A stretch of DNA of 64,000 nucleotides, taken from contig NC_080673.1 in NCBI RefSeq assembly GCF_030445035.2, positions 176,619,216 through 176,683,215 on the forward strand, in the 5' to 3' direction. The position numbers and the translations under genes are program-made. Positions 49,401-62,849 of the stretch are shown here, piece after piece. The stretch is from Dasypus novemcinctus. Taxonomy: Eukaryota > Chordata > Mammalia > Cingulata > Dasypodidae. Each line of letters starts with the position of its first letter. Within the stretch, counting starts at the first letter, position 1. The notes beneath the pieces are model-generated. The model did not search any database and had not been told where the DNA came from. It saw only the letters and a list, made by a program, of their open reading frames with translations.

Positions 49401-52394
49401 CATGTAACAAACTGACCAATATTATTGCATATACAACCCTACAGAATAGGTTTTCAGAGAGATAAGCATATTCAATTAAGTTCAGCAGATGGCTGCTATA
49501 TAAGGCTTTGCAAATTCTGGTATTTTAATTACAGGATTTCACTGTGTTAAACCTGGGAGTGCCCTACTTTGGCCTGACATGCCAAGACAATTTTAAAATA
49601 TTTAAACATGTTTGAAAGCATCAGCAAGTCCTTTCTGCACACCTTAGGCTAAACTCAGTAAAACAGCAATGGAATGTATCTCAAGAAGCATTTACTGCCC
49701 TGAGGCATAGACCACTGTCATTCTGAATGTGGCATTATCATATACAGTGGAGACTGTGCACAACATATCTCAAGCAGTCTTGCTGAATCAACTTAAACAT
49801 AAATCTGTTTGGCACATGAAAACTGCACTACAGCAGAAAAATGTATGGTGACTTCTTGGGAATGATCAATTTACACACATCAGAAATGTGGCTTCACTCT
49901 GATTTCCCTTTCACTCCTGCAAAATTAGAAGCAGCATTGGTTCTTGTGTGAAATAACAATGGAAGCAGGGGAAAGAATTGCAAGAAGTGAGAAAATGCAT
50001 TCTTATTGATCAAGATGAGTTATCAAATCCAGAAGCAGATTGTGGACATTTATTTTAAAAGTAGGCAATCAATTATACCACTGAAAATAGACCCAATTCT
50101 TGGTTTCTTGGCCATTCTTGTCAAGTTTTCTATTGCAATGCCCATAGCTCTCATGACTTTCTAGTCTCCTGGAGTCTTATTTTGGGAACTATTTCTTCTG
50201 GTGTCTTGGACATAAATAATCTAAAAATTATTAATTATCATTTAATATTTATTATTAAAATTATAATATTGTCTCCTTCTACAAATATACATATGTACAC
50301 ACACCTTATTTTGCATAAAACTTCAGTGGGGTTCCATGATCCTATATTAAGAACTTAGTACAGTTCCCATCTCTTGGTGAGTGGGAGAAAGAAGGGCATA
50401 TTTTAGATTTATTCCCCTTCGAGTTAGAATCAAATGTTAAAAGACAATGAACAATGCAGAACTTATACCTGAAAAATGGAAATTACATTTGGTAAATAAA
50501 TTGCTATTGAAACAGTGGCAGAAAGAGTTACAAACATTAAATGAATAATGAAGCACATAGTTAGAGGTAAGTAAAATAATTTAGGTTAAATTGTATTTAA
50601 TATTTTAGGTTAGGCATTTAAATGCCCAACTCTTAAAGACCCCAATACTTTATAGGCTATATATATATAACAAATTGATGCTTGGGGATAGACTGCTGGT
50701 CACCAATTTAAAATCTCATTTTCCTTTATAAAATCTATGTCCACAATCACATTGCACCAATGTCTTGAAGTGGCAGCATTTGGTCTTCATTCATTTTATT
50801 AAGAATGGAAATGAATGCTTTCCATTGTGAAAGTTATAATACAAAAACAATAATGATCCAGATGAAGTGTGTTTTTATTAAGTCAATAAAATTTTGTTAG
50901 CTGGTTTATATTGGTGTTGCTGGAAAGTGTGATATAGGTACTTCTAAAAGATTCCCTAGTGTCAATTTAGAGTCACTTTCCTGAAATAGTCTTCAATCTT
51001 CAAAATTTTCCATTATAGGTAAATTTAATCTGGTATTGGATATTTTTACTCATTAGCTGTATAGTGAGATTATAAGTCAAAGTTTCATCATTAGTCATAA
51101 GGTTTTAGTACACATAACCTAAAAAAATCTAAATAGTCTCTTCAGGAATGCATGTTTACTCAAAATAGTACGAAGATGTTCTATTAACTGTAAGAATATT
51201 GTCTTATGGTTGTCTAATTCTTGAAGGCAATGTCCATTTTATTTCTGTTTCCACACATAACATAACACACAATTCTATACAAGTAAAGATGGTGAAAGAA
51301 AATAGACTGACGGATATTATAGTAAAGGATTATTTTAAAGTAAGTTATCTTAAAAAAAAGCACACACAGAAATTTGGTATCAAATATCTAATTACCTAAG
51401 CAGGTGCGTTAAACTAATTGAGTATTAATGAATGTATTAAGGAAGAATAGCATTACTAAAGTGGCCACAATGTGTTTTCCTTACATAGAAATTTTCATGA
51501 TGGTCTAAAATGACAGACAGAAAGTTCAAATTATGTATGAAGTAAACTAAAATGCAATGTGATTATTTTTGCAGAGGATCAAATAATAGCATCTTATATT
51601 ACCTAAAGTTATATGATTGTAATTTGGGGGAAAAAAGAGCAAAAACAGAAATAAGAACTCATTCATTTTCTATTGATCATCTAACAATATTGGCATTTCT
51701 CAGAATATATTTTCAAATGCCATGCCTGGGATGGGCCCTTGCACCATTTCATAAGTCATAGAGAAAAGCATCTAAATGGGTTAGAATTGCTCCTCTAATA
51801 ACAAGCTATGTTATAATAAATTCCATTAGTCATTGTGATTAGGGTGAAAGACAACGAATTCATCCTCTGTGTTCTTTACTGAAGAAGGTTTCAACCAAAT
51901 TTGAGTTTTGAGAGTCATTTTGAACTGGTCTTGAGAGATGGGGCTATGAAAGTTGTGGTAGGAGCTGAAAATCGTTCACAGTGAGAGTTTTAAAACAGTT
52001 GGAATGGTGGTTCCTTACTCTTTTCAATAAGGTGATCAGTTGAAACTAAAACTGGCAATCATAATTGAAGAGCTTGAGAGTATAGCGCAGGTAAATAAAA
52101 GAAAGAAGGAAACGATCTCCAATGACTAACAAACAGGACGCTATGAGCAGCCTCGGGGGGAAAATCAATGAGGCAACACTGGATCATTTTGCTTTATTGA
52201 TTTTCACCATGCATCAAAATGTTTTCCTTTATTTACTTCCTATTTCTTTTTAGAATAAGAATGTCTCACTGTTGAACACCCTTGGAGTCTGTTAGGGGAG
52301 AAGCAAGCTTTGGAGTCTCCCTTACGCTTGCACTATTTATTCCCATACTGCATGGATTCAGAGGCATTCCATTGTTCTGCATTATACTGAGAGA
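49401..52394. other. Intronic sequence, nothing recognised
   Basis: No element family could be named. About 49500-50050 is less AT-rich and could be an old DNA transposon, but I have no termini to support that. The stretches 53901-54369 and 54776-55302 are also plain intron. Confidence 0.45.
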
Positions 52395-53900
52395 GATGTC
52401 TGTGCTAGAAAGAATAATGACCCCACAAATATTGTTTATGTCCTAATTCCTGGAACATGTGTACACGTAGGGTGGCATGGCAAAGGGGAATTAGTACATC
52501 AAAGATGGAATTAAGTTTGCTAATAAGCTGTGTTAAAGATAAGGAGACTTGACATACCTGTCTGTTTTCTTTTATTAGTCACTGCCTATGCACTTGAGAG
52601 ATTCTTGTCCCTCTCTTTGAGAAAGTAGCAAGACTCCCCATGATGGGAGTTTAATATTTTCTTGTTTATTATGTGAGTTTCCACTCACTGAGATAACACC
52701 CTATGACACATTCATATTCCATAGAAGCATGCCTCAGAAACACCCTTTCCTAAATATCCCCCCACCTCCAACACCCTGTACCATATTTGTCGAAATATGC
52801 CTCACCTGCCATATTTGTCGAAAGAGCATTCCCACCATTGTAGTTTCAACCACAGAATATAAGTCCTCAGAGTTCAACTATTCTATCCTCTGGGTCTCCC
52901 CCCAATTCCATGGTTAGTCCAATCCAATTTCCCAACCTGCTCATCCTCACATTCCAGCACCATCAGCCCCACTCACATATCTGCACCACCATCACCACCA
53001 ACTGCCAAACCACCCCTTTCCACTTTCTCATAATTTTTGCCCATATTGAGCATCAGCTCACCACACTCTGCTCCCTTTCTGTCTCCTGATAACCATCCCC
53101 AAATCCCAAGAGTGAGGAATGAACGAACATTAGGGGGGAATACAACAATGGACCAAGTACACTTATTATTATTCTAGGAATGGAAGAACTTGTAACATTG
53201 ATATAGAGACAGTAGATGAAACATGGGGCAACAGGTATAACATGGAGCATTTAGGGAACATTGGAATTGTTCTATATGATATTGCAATGATGGATACATG
53301 ACTTTATACATTTTGTCAAAACCTGTAAATTGTGCAGTGCAAAGTATAAACCATAATGTAAACTATAGACCATGCTTCGTAGCAGTGCTTCAATATGTGC
53401 TCATCAGTTGTAACAAATGTACCACACTAATGAAAGAAGTTTTTTATGGAAGAAAGTGTGGGATGGGGAGGGGTAGGGTATATGGGTATCCTCTATATTT
53501 TCAATGTTGTATCTATATAATCTAAGGTTTCTTTAAAAATAAAGAAAAAAATTTTTCCTAGACCCAATGTAATCCTAAGGGGCCTTGAAATGTAAGTGGG
53601 AGATGGAAGAGTTAGTGTCAGTTTAAAGCAATGTGAGAAAGACAGACTCAACTGGCCATTGCTGGCTTTGAAGATGGAAGGGCCAAGGAATGCCACAAGC
53701 CAAGGCATGCAGGTGGTCTCTAGAAGCTGGAAAGGGTAAGAAAACTGATTCTCTGCTAGTACCTCCAGAAGGGAATGCTGCCTTGCTTTTACCCCTGCAA
53801 GGCCTATTATACATCAGAGTCCTGACCTAAAAACTTGGTTAGAGAATTAATCTGCATGGATTTAAGACATTTGTTACAGACACAATAGAAACCTAAGGTA
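52395..53900 (+). mobile_element. MLT1-like LTR split by an L1 insertion
   Basis: The left part (52395-52555) has AATGACCCCACAAATATT and a CTAATTCCTGGAACATGTG segment. The right part (53557-53900) has CCCAATGTAATCCTAAGG, GCCAAGGAATGCC, CTCCAGAAGGGAATGC and a TTTGTTACAG end. They are the two halves of one old LTR around the L1 at 52560-53556. Confidence 0.65.
52560..53556. mobile_element. L1 3' end with internal inversion (twin-primed type)
   Basis: The right part (about 53112-53556) is an L1 3' end on the plus strand, similar to the one at 33811-34344, with a G-rich run and an A-rich tail. The left part (about 52560-53112) is C-rich and resembles the L1 3' UTR in the opposite direction, for example around the CAGCTCACCACA stretch compared with the full-length copy near 9130. 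Opposed halves meeting at one point are the usual result of twin priming. The left half is assigned with less certainty. Confidence 0.55.
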
Positions 53901-54369
53901 CTCTCCAAACAATTTCTATGATCACAGAAAGTGGTAGGTAGACTTTTCTATTCAAATTTCATCCATCAAAGGAAATAGAAGAGAAACACTGATTTTCATT
54001 TCCCATTGAGTGATGTTTACCTCATTTTTTAATAGCTACTTCAGAATTTTCATTTTATACTTTGGAAAATTTCACTTCAACCTAGTAACTAAGTTATTCT
54101 TATATGACCAATCAACAATGCCCTATTTATTTTTTGCCCAGGAAAGTACTAAAAACTTACTTTTCTGGATGATAACACTTTCCTTCCTTGATCCCTCAAT
54201 GATAGTTGCCTCTGAGATTGCTACCAGAGGAACCATTTTAAGCAATTCTTACTTTGAGTAGTCTGATTTCCAAGAAAAGAAAAGAAAATAATAATAACAT
54301 GGCATGGGTAAGAAGTCTCTCCCTAGTTTAGGACCTTTTAACAGATATTTCAGGATAAATTCTAAACTT

Positions 54370-54775
54370 TATTTTAGTACAGAAGGCTCTTCAAGATTCA
54401 GATCCTTCTTATCCCTTAAATGTTATCTCTTCCCCATTCTTACATGTCCTCATTTGGCACTTCAACATACCTAATTAATTACTTCTAGAAAGCCACATGA
54501 TGTTCCATGTCTTCAGCATATCAACATGTTGTCTCTTCCCTTATTCCTTCCTTTGTCATCCATCTATTTCCCAGGAATTCTTCAAAATCTAGATCTGGGG
54601 TCTTTCCTTTGAGATGTTTTCTGGCCAGACTGTCTTGATTTTTCTATGCTTTCATAGTCTTTATCCTATACCTTTCTCTATCATAGCATGTAACTTATTG
54701 CCTTGAAAGCTGCAACCCATGCTATAGGTCACCTACTCAATAAGTGCCTCTTGAATGGATGAATGAATGACATGG
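54370..54775 (+). mobile_element. L2 LINE 3' end
   Basis: C/T-rich sequence ending in AATAAGTGCCTCTTGAATGGATGAATGAATGA, the typical L2 terminus with its short tandem end. No coding frame is left. Confidence 0.7.
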
Positions 54776-55312
54776 TAGTCAGACAGGGTGCTTGTCACCC
54801 CTATTAATGATGTCTAGCTTCATCACGGCCACAGGGTTAGGACAATAAAGAAATTTATTAATCATAAGCACAATACCCTTGGTCAAGTTGAAAGAGTGAA
54901 TTGATTTTTGTCTAGTTGGTTGGTATGTGCTGGTCTGAATGAACTACTCCACCACTCTTTCTCCTTAACCTTTTGCAGGGTCTGTCTTATAATCTCTTTC
55001 ACTGAGATTTTCTTTCTAACAGAAAAATGTAGTTGGTTGGAATAATCAATGGATATATATATATATAATAGCACAAAATACAGTCCTCATACTCAGCATG
55101 GAGGGTGAGTGGCAGCAGTAATAGATACAGAGAAATACTTTCTATATCCCAAGAATTCTAATGGGAAAATCTACTCAATTGTCAAAAAAGAGGTACATAT
55201 GAACTAATATGTCAAGCTTCTTTGCTTCTGGAGGGTGTAGCTAATTTGTACTCATTTTAGTTTTGTCAGCATCTCTAGCTGGCAGTTATACATGTAATTT
55301 AGGAATAAATTG

Positions 55313-55733
55313 GGGGAAGTGGACTTGGCCCAATGGATAGTGCATCTGCCTACCACATGGGAGGTCCACAGTTCAAACCCCAGGCCTCCTTGACCCGTGT
55401 GGAGCAGGCCCATGTGCAGTGCTGATGCGCGCAAGGAGTGCCGTGCCATGAAGGGGTGTCCCCCGCATAGGGGAGTCCCATGTGCAAGAAGTGCACCCTA
55501 TAAGGAGAGCCACCCAGTGCAAAAGAAAGTGCAGCCTCACCAGGAATGGCGCCATACACACAGAGAACTGATACAGCAAGATGACGCAACAAAAAGAAAC
55601 ACAGATTCCCGGTGTTGCTGATAAGGATAGTTGTGGTCACAGAAGAACACACAGCAAATGGACACAGAAAGCAGATAACTGAGGGGGGGGGGGGGGAGGG
55701 AGGGAGAAAAAATAAATAAATCTTAAAAAAAAA
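55313..55733 (+). mobile_element. DAS-type SINE (tRNA-derived)
   Basis: Full-length copy with TGGCCCAATGG and GTTCAAACC boxes, a G-run at 55683-55696 and an A-rich tail. Flanked by gaataaattgg at 55303 and 55734. In the protocadherin intron, opposite to the gene. Confidence 0.94.
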
Positions 55734-55958
55734 GAATAAATTGGGGAAATAAAATTCATTATTGACTATGAACAGCTTGTTCCATAGACAAAAGTTTTCA
55801 AAACATGGAGTCATGAAAGAAAGGTATTTTCCATCGCAGAAAGCTCTCTTCTATTCTTGTAATATGGATGCATTTTAACAGGATTCATTAGAAGCAATTT
55901 GCAAACTTCAGTTCAACAAACTTTATTTGCCTTTTTGGTAGTTACATGGTGGCTACAT

Positions 55959-56342
55959 ATTTTCTTTTAATTTATTTATTTATCTCTCTCTCTCCCCCCT
56001 CGTTGTTTGCATTTGCTGTCTGCTCTCTTTGTCTTATGTCTGTTTGCTATGTGCTCTCTGTATCTGTTCACCTTTTAAGAGGCTCTGGGAACTGAACCTG
56101 GGACCACCCTTGTGGAGGGAGACATCCAAAGGCTTGAGCTACCTCTGCTCCCACTTGTGTCTCTCAATGTGTTCCCTCATTGTGTCTCCTCACTGCATCA
56201 TCTTGTTGTGTCAGCTCGCTGTGCCAGCCCATCAAGTCAGCTCGCTGTGTTGCTCGTCTTCTTCATGAGGAACCGGAAATTGAACCCAGGACTTCCTGTG
56301 TGGTAGAAGGATGCCCAACTCTTGAACCACATCCACTCCTGA
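55959..56342 (-). mobile_element. Dimeric DAS-like SINE
   Basis: Same type as the element at 3828-4170, in the minus direction: the tail is on the left as a T/C-rich run, and two tRNA-like units lie to the right. Target duplication tggctacat at 55950-55958 and 56343-56351. Confidence 0.86.
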
Positions 56343-58004
56343 TGGCTACATCTTAAATTTTTAAAAATGTCGGCAGTTTAAATGAAGGCTTTTCAACTAA
56401 GGTACATGACCCATTAATTGTTGGTGGTAAATAGGTCATAGCTAATTTTACCCCAAGTTCACATTGTTTTGTGGAGATTTTTGTTTTAGTTTTTTACATG
56501 TGTATGTATATTTTTATGTATATATAAAAATATATTTCTTACTATATAAAATGAATTTCTTTCTGTGGGTCACATAGAAAGAGATGGCAGGTTTCTATAA
56601 AGTAAACCATATCAAATGGAAAACTGTGTATTCTTGGTGGTCCCTGAGTAAACTATATATTCTATTACATGAAATTTAATACACTCTAGTGTAATTTTAA
56701 TATGCACACAATATCACTTGAATTTCAAATTGTAACTCAGAGACTAAACTTTTACTCTTTTTAACATGGAATTTAGATCACTCAAAAATTAGAGTTATTT
56801 ACATCTTCAATTATCACTTCAGGAAGTCTACTGTAAATGCAGTTTCTTACCTTGAGATATTCTGCATTTTCAGTTAATTCCTGGATTTCAGTTTCCAAGA
56901 ATTAGGTGTAATTGTCATGAGCCTTCTTGTAATCCATGTGAATCCTCTGGTAGACTTTGATTTATTTCAATCAGCAAAATGGCAACAGACCCTTTTAAAA
57001 AGGAGGACTTACTATGACTTCATAAAGCTATACAGGCAGTGAGATGTAGGACACATTTAAGCTAATTGTACTGCTGTTCTAAAGCTTAAGTATTAATCTG
57101 TCACAATGTCAAATTATATACATTTAAGCTTTCTCTTTAGTAAAACGTGTCTGCACTTAACAAACTCATAGTGTAAAAAATTCAGGAGTGCAATTAGGAT
57201 GTCATCTCTTCCGCAGATGACTTAAGAAAAGCATGAATCAAAGCTTAACAGTCAACATAATTTCAGAGATAATCGTGGCAAAATCATGGTACTGCAACAA
57301 CTTGCAGGGAGTACAGTGAGACTAGCAGACAGTGACAATCAACTATTCATCTCCACCATCTGCCATGCATGCTCTTTATTTAAGTCTTTTTTGCCAGTGC
57401 TTTCAGCTTTGACTTTGCCAGCAGTGGGCTTCATATAGGAAAATGGGTTTCAAGATGTAAACAGATTTTCCCATGTGTTAAATGAATTTGCTTCACTGGC
57501 TATTCTCCACTCGTAGGCAGAGAAGACCTGCTGGAGGGAATTAAATCAGCAAGCCTTTATGCGTTGGCCAGTATCTTATACGATTCAAATGAATCAGTCC
57601 TATAAGAAATATAAAAAAGAAAAGGACAAGCATCATGACAATGAAATCATCACTAAACCATATGTTTTGGGAATTTTCTTTAAATGACATTATACTTAAA
57701 ATTTGTGGGAACTATATTAACCATTGTATTGTACCCTGTGTAGGTCAGATGGGAAATGCTGGCAATCTCTGCTTGTTGTCAGCCTTCTCTGTTCTGTAAA
57801 TAATGGAGGATTAGTGGGATTGAGGACTTGCCATGGTAGGACATAGGAACTCATTGGATATTCCAATGAGGAGAAATTAGAAGAAATGTTTTTTATTGCA
57901 TGAAACAGACATAAAGGTTCCAGGTTCAGGTAGGATAGGTCCCACTAATTTGGTAATATAAGGTTCAAAAACACATTCATTTATTCACACAAGAAATATT
58001 TATA

Positions 58005-58235
58005 TGCCCCAGGCATTATTATTAGAACTTCACGTGTATTAACTAATTCACTTCTCATGGTTACCCTGTGTGACAGCTAGTATAGCATCCTCATTTTATA
58101 GATGTGGATTCTAAAGGACAGATAAATTAAGAGAATTACCTGAGGGTTTGCATCTAGGGGGTGGTAGAATTAGGCTATAAGCCCAGCTAGTCTGACTTCA
58201 GAACTGTTTTCTTAGCCACTGTACTATAAACTACT
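58005..58235 (-). mobile_element. MIR-like SINE, minus direction
   Basis: The plus strand shows the complement pattern: CTCATTTTATAGATGTGG, GAGAATTACCTGAGG, CTAGTCTGACTTCAGAAC. These match the MIR core in reverse. Confidence 0.7.
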
Positions 58236-59274
58236 TCTCCATCAATAATACATCAATGTACTCAGACTCATGTATGTTTGAAAAAAGATCTATCTTTATC
58301 TAAGCTAAATTAAACCGAAAAAGCCATTGACATATATATGGAAGAACACTAGAAAAAGCAGTGTCCCTAGATGTCAGCTATAGTGGTAAACTGCTTGAAA
58401 TAAGGGGGATGTTTTTAGCTTGGAGAGCTAGAAAGATGAAAACTCTTGAAGCATGTGTGGGAGGAGAGTTCAAGGGCAGGAATGGCACTGGATGTGATTG
58501 CATGCAATTTGTCTTCCCTTGGTTTTCTCTCACAAGTATCCCTCAGTTGATCCTTGAATGGGATAAGGAACTGTGTATTTAGGTAAAGAAACTAAATTAT
58601 TGTGCACATAAAAAGCCTCAAACTTCTACTATTATTAAAACTATATTCAGCTCTTAAAAAGTTTCACCTTCACAGTATAGGTCTATTTTTTAATGCCAAA
58701 TGGCAGGAAGATGCTTCAATTACAAGGCTTCGGATCATTGTCATTTCACAGACAGAAAAGTCATGTTTGGAAACCATAGTGTGCTTGGATGAACTTCTGA
58801 GAAGGAGACTCCAAACCACTCTTTGGTGAATTGAATGTGAGAAGAGGAAATAACCACTTTAAGACCAGACAGAAGGAATCTGATCTGGATTGTTATTCTG
58901 GCAAACAAAGCATCAAAGAGATTGTGACATATTAATTACAACTAGGTTGGTTCAACTGGGGAAGAAAGACTGCACTGATGATTTCTTAAATGAAAATGAA
59001 CACAAAAGAGTATTTGTACCAGATTTATCTAGCTTGACTCCCTATATTAATCAACCAATTGACAAATATCCAATATTTTTATTATTGCAACCCACGAAGC
59101 TGAGATATAAACTGTTGGAATGGGGTAAAGCTATGTATTTAAAAATAAAAATAATAGTGACTTCAAGTACATTTATATACCTAGTACATTTCATAACCAT
59201 ATCTTAGAACACAAGAACCAAGGAACCATGTACTGTTTTAACATTTACTTTCTCTTTGTGGTCATTTAAGAGGA

Positions 59275-59490
59275 TAAATGGAGCAGAGGGGTTAAAAGAC
59301 TGGGATTTGCACAAGGGGATTCTCATTTGAGTTCACATTCTGCCAATTATCAGCAATGTAACCTTGAGCAAATTATAAAACTCTAAGTCTATCTCATTGG
59401 GTTGCTCTGAGGATTACATGAGAAAATGCCTCTTAGCATAATGACCAACACATAGAAGCCCTTAATATGTATTTCTGCTCTTATCACTAG
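59275..59490 (+). mobile_element. MIR SINE
   Basis: Diverged copy with TAACCTTGAGCAAATTA, TTGCTCTGAGGATTACATGAG and CCCTTAATATGTATTT. Confidence 0.72.
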
Positions 59491-62064
59491 TATTGATACA
59501 GTATTCTCTGTATCCTTTTCCCATATATATTTTAATGGTAGAAACTGATTCTGAAATGTTGAAAATTATTTAATTTTACTCAAAGTCCTCTTTTCTTGGC
59601 ATAAATTAAAAGGGTCAAAGCATTAAACTTTTAGGATATTTGTCAATTGACTACAGAGAAACAATGGTTTTAATAGATGAATGCCTACAGATTCACGTCT
59701 TTGTATTTTATATAATAGTTCCAAAAGCAATTCTTTTAAATAAAGCCTCAGAATAGTAGATGGAAAAGAACACTTTTTAATGTTAAATTTATTTTAAATT
59801 AATAAATGTTAAAAATGAATATTATAAGAAACTAGAAGAAGAAATGTAAAGTAATTTAATTCCAAAGATTAAGTGTACATAAGTTAATGATTTTTCTGAC
59901 AGTTAGCATTGTATTTTATAATTACTAGCTGTTAAAAGTTAACTGAAACTTATTCTATTGTGACTTGCAGGTATGTAATAATAAAGGCTATAAATAATAA
60001 TTAGTACTCTGTCATCTACTTAACTCGGTATAATCTCTCATTTCCCCCAAAGAAACAATTTTTACATAATTACTATTTTGCACATTTTAAAATCACATTT
60101 TATTTTTTACTGCTTAAATCTTAGGTTGTTTTTTTTCTGTTGGGGAATGAAAAGATGATAAAACTGAAAACCTTAAGGAGAATATGTGCTTTCAACCTAG
60201 TATAATCTCTAACTTCACAAGTATATCAGCATTTTTAAAAAAGAGAATCAAATCTAAAGAACAGATCAGAAAGTATAAAAGATATAGAAATCCTGGTTCG
60301 TGTGTATTAAGTTACCATCAAAAAAGAGGGGGAAAAAGTTAAGAAACAGGTTCCTGCTCTGCATGTTAATTAGCTTAAATAATGCAGAGCTTAAGTGCAA
60401 AAGCAGGAGAATTTGAAAGGGAAAACAAATATATTGAGAAGATTTGTCTTTAAACTAACTGTCAAGGAGAACTTGCCTCTCTGAATAAAAGGTAGTAATG
60501 ACTTAGGGGATTAATTTATCCTTTAAGCTGCATTAAGAAGTGTCATTTAACTATTAAAAATGTTGTCCAGTCAAAATGAGGACTAATTATCTGCCCATGA
60601 TATACCTATATGACTTCCAAAAAGCACATAGGGATTTTGGCATGATTAAATAGATTTAGAATTGCAGTCAGGTTTAGGATGCAGAATAAGATGATCTGAG
60701 AAGTATGACTGGCTATACATTATTCATGAATTTGAGTAAACAGTAAAATAAAATATGCTGCTTATGATGTGTCCAGATAGTTAATGCTAAATATCTCAAA
60801 ATAGTGAACATAGACCTGCCTTTACTTCTTCGAGTAAAAAACTTATGGCTAAATAACAATTCAGATATAATAATGGTGATACTAAATATTTAACCCCAAG
60901 GCTACTGGCCAACAAGGAGAAGATCCAAGAACTCTTTCGGCTAGGCAAGACATAATTAAACCCGCTATCTTGTAGATAACTAAAAGGATCCACATATTTT
61001 TTTTCATATAAAATGGAACTACTTAGAGATGAATCATCAAGCTAGCAGCATCATTCCTAATTAGGTTATTTTGAACTAATTGAAATAACTTAAAATAAAT
61101 GAAATTTTATGAGACATATTTTCCCCAACCCTCTGATGGTGGCTGCAAAATGTTCAATGTTGTTTCCATTTGGAGTGTGGGGATGCTTGGTTTTATGTCG
61201 GGAAAGCTATCAACAGCAAATTCTCAACTAGTGATCATACTTTCCTGACTGCATTTGAAAAGTACAGCAACAGAAAAATCCAGAGATAAAATATCTCAAA
61301 TGGCCATGGATAAAGAGAGTATCATTTTGATGCTTACTAAAAACATGAAATAAGAATATTAAATAAGTAAACTTATTCTTATGTGGTTCCTTTGAAGTTT
61401 TAGGCAATCATTTATAGATATCTCTTCTAATGTGTTCCTTTACAGTGAAAGAAGCAAATCATAGTTATTGATATTTTTCTCCCACTCTGTCTTCCTAACA
61501 GTATTTTGATATAAACATTTAAAAATGATAATTCATATACCCTACCTCATCTCAACAAGATTTCCTAAAATGAACATTTTCTTCAACCAGTACTGAATTT
61601 GGTTGAAAATGTACTTTTTTTCTCCTAACATAACTGGACATAAAAATGAGGACATGAAAATTAGTCTTAGTATAAACTGGTGACCAGTGACCATGTGTTA
61701 ATTATACTCAGCATAGCAGCAATCATTGAGATAAACAGCGAAGCTATCATTATAAATTGCAAGCATTTATCTATGTAAAGTAGTAAGAGTAGATTCGGGC
61801 ACATTGCTTAAGTGTAGTTTAATCATCATCATTATTATCATCATCTTCAATATCATAGAAAGTGGATATTCAACAGCTGGCACAGTTTTGTACATCATTT
61901 TTAATTGAATGAATAAAGGAAGAGGCAAATCTGATTGACCCATATTCCAGGAGGTTAAAATAATAAACATAAACCAAGTGATTTAACGGAAGAAACAAAT
62001 CTAGAAAATGACAGAAATAAAAAGACTTTGATTAAATTGGGGACCCTGGAGTAGACGTACCTGC

Positions 62065-62225
62065 ATGCTAATACCTACCATTTATTTTATGTGCCTGTGC
62101 AAGTTATTTAACCTTGCTAAGCCACTGCCAACCTAATCAGTTGTAAAGAAACTGCAGGGAATAAATGAGATTCTACAACGGTCCTAGATAGGTACATGTA
62201 AGAAATTCTCAATACATATATGTTG
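62065..62225 (+). mobile_element. MIR SINE remnant
   Basis: A partial copy with GTGCAAGTTATTTAACCTTGCTAAG and a weak AATACATATATGTTGA end. Confidence 0.55.
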
Positions 62226-62445
62226 AAGAAATGAAAGCAGGCAATCTGGCAGGTTGGTTCCTGATCTCCTCAGCTTTTCTTTCCATTATGCCTAAGTAGT
62301 TTTCAGTGAACATATGGAAACACAAAATAAATAGAATAGGGAAAGAAAAACACAAAATAGAATAGGGAAAGAAAAGATTAAAAACCAGAAAATCATGCTA
62401 GACAAGTCAGGGAAGAAAAGATTGAAAGAAGAAAAATGACAAAAA

Positions 62446-62499
62446 TGGGAGGAAGGGAGGAAGGGAGGAAGGGAGGAAGGGAGGAAGGGAGGAAGGGGA
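62446..62499 (+). repeat. GGAAGGGA microsatellite
   Basis: About seven near-perfect copies of an 8-base GGGAGGAA-type unit sit in a longer purine-only stretch (about 62340-62615), just before the second L1. Confidence 0.9.
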
Positions 62500-62622
62500 A
62501 GTGCAGATGGGATGGAAAGAAAGAATAGAAGAAAAGAAGAAGAGGAGGAGATTTTGAGGAAGGTAAGGATAAAAGAAATGGAAGAAAAAAAGGAAAAATA
62601 AAATATAGAAAGAGGAGAGGGG

Positions 62623-62633
62623 CAAGATGGCGG
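62623..62633 (+). promoter_or_regulatory. YY1-like box at the L1 5' end
   Basis: CAAGATGGCGG lies a few bases inside the element start, at the place where primate L1s have a YY1 site that positions transcription initiation. The same box is present in the first L1 with one change. Confidence 0.6.
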
Positions 62634-62849
62634 CTGAGTGAACATCCCTGTTAGGGTCTTCTGCAGGGAATCGGCTGGGCGGCGTTGGAGACTCTTTGGG
62701 ACCGGATTTTTGCTGGTCCGGAGGTGTCTGGACATCGATTTGGAGGGAAGGTAACAGAGAGGATTCGTCTGTGAAAGATACACGGAGATCCCAGCTACCT
62801 GTAGAGGATTCCCTCCTTGGGTAGGCGGAAACGAGGCATCTAGCCCCGC

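Larger units (their letters stand above)
56352..62340. other. Intronic sequence with scattered MIR copies
   Basis: Besides three MIR-like SINEs (58005, 59275 and 62065) nothing is recognised. The sequence from 59500 to 62000 is strongly AT-rich. Confidence 0.5.

Noticed and set aside
62440..62500. Tandem repeat considered as a CRISPR-like array
   Set aside because: Simple 8-base microsatellite with no spacers, in a mammalian genome.
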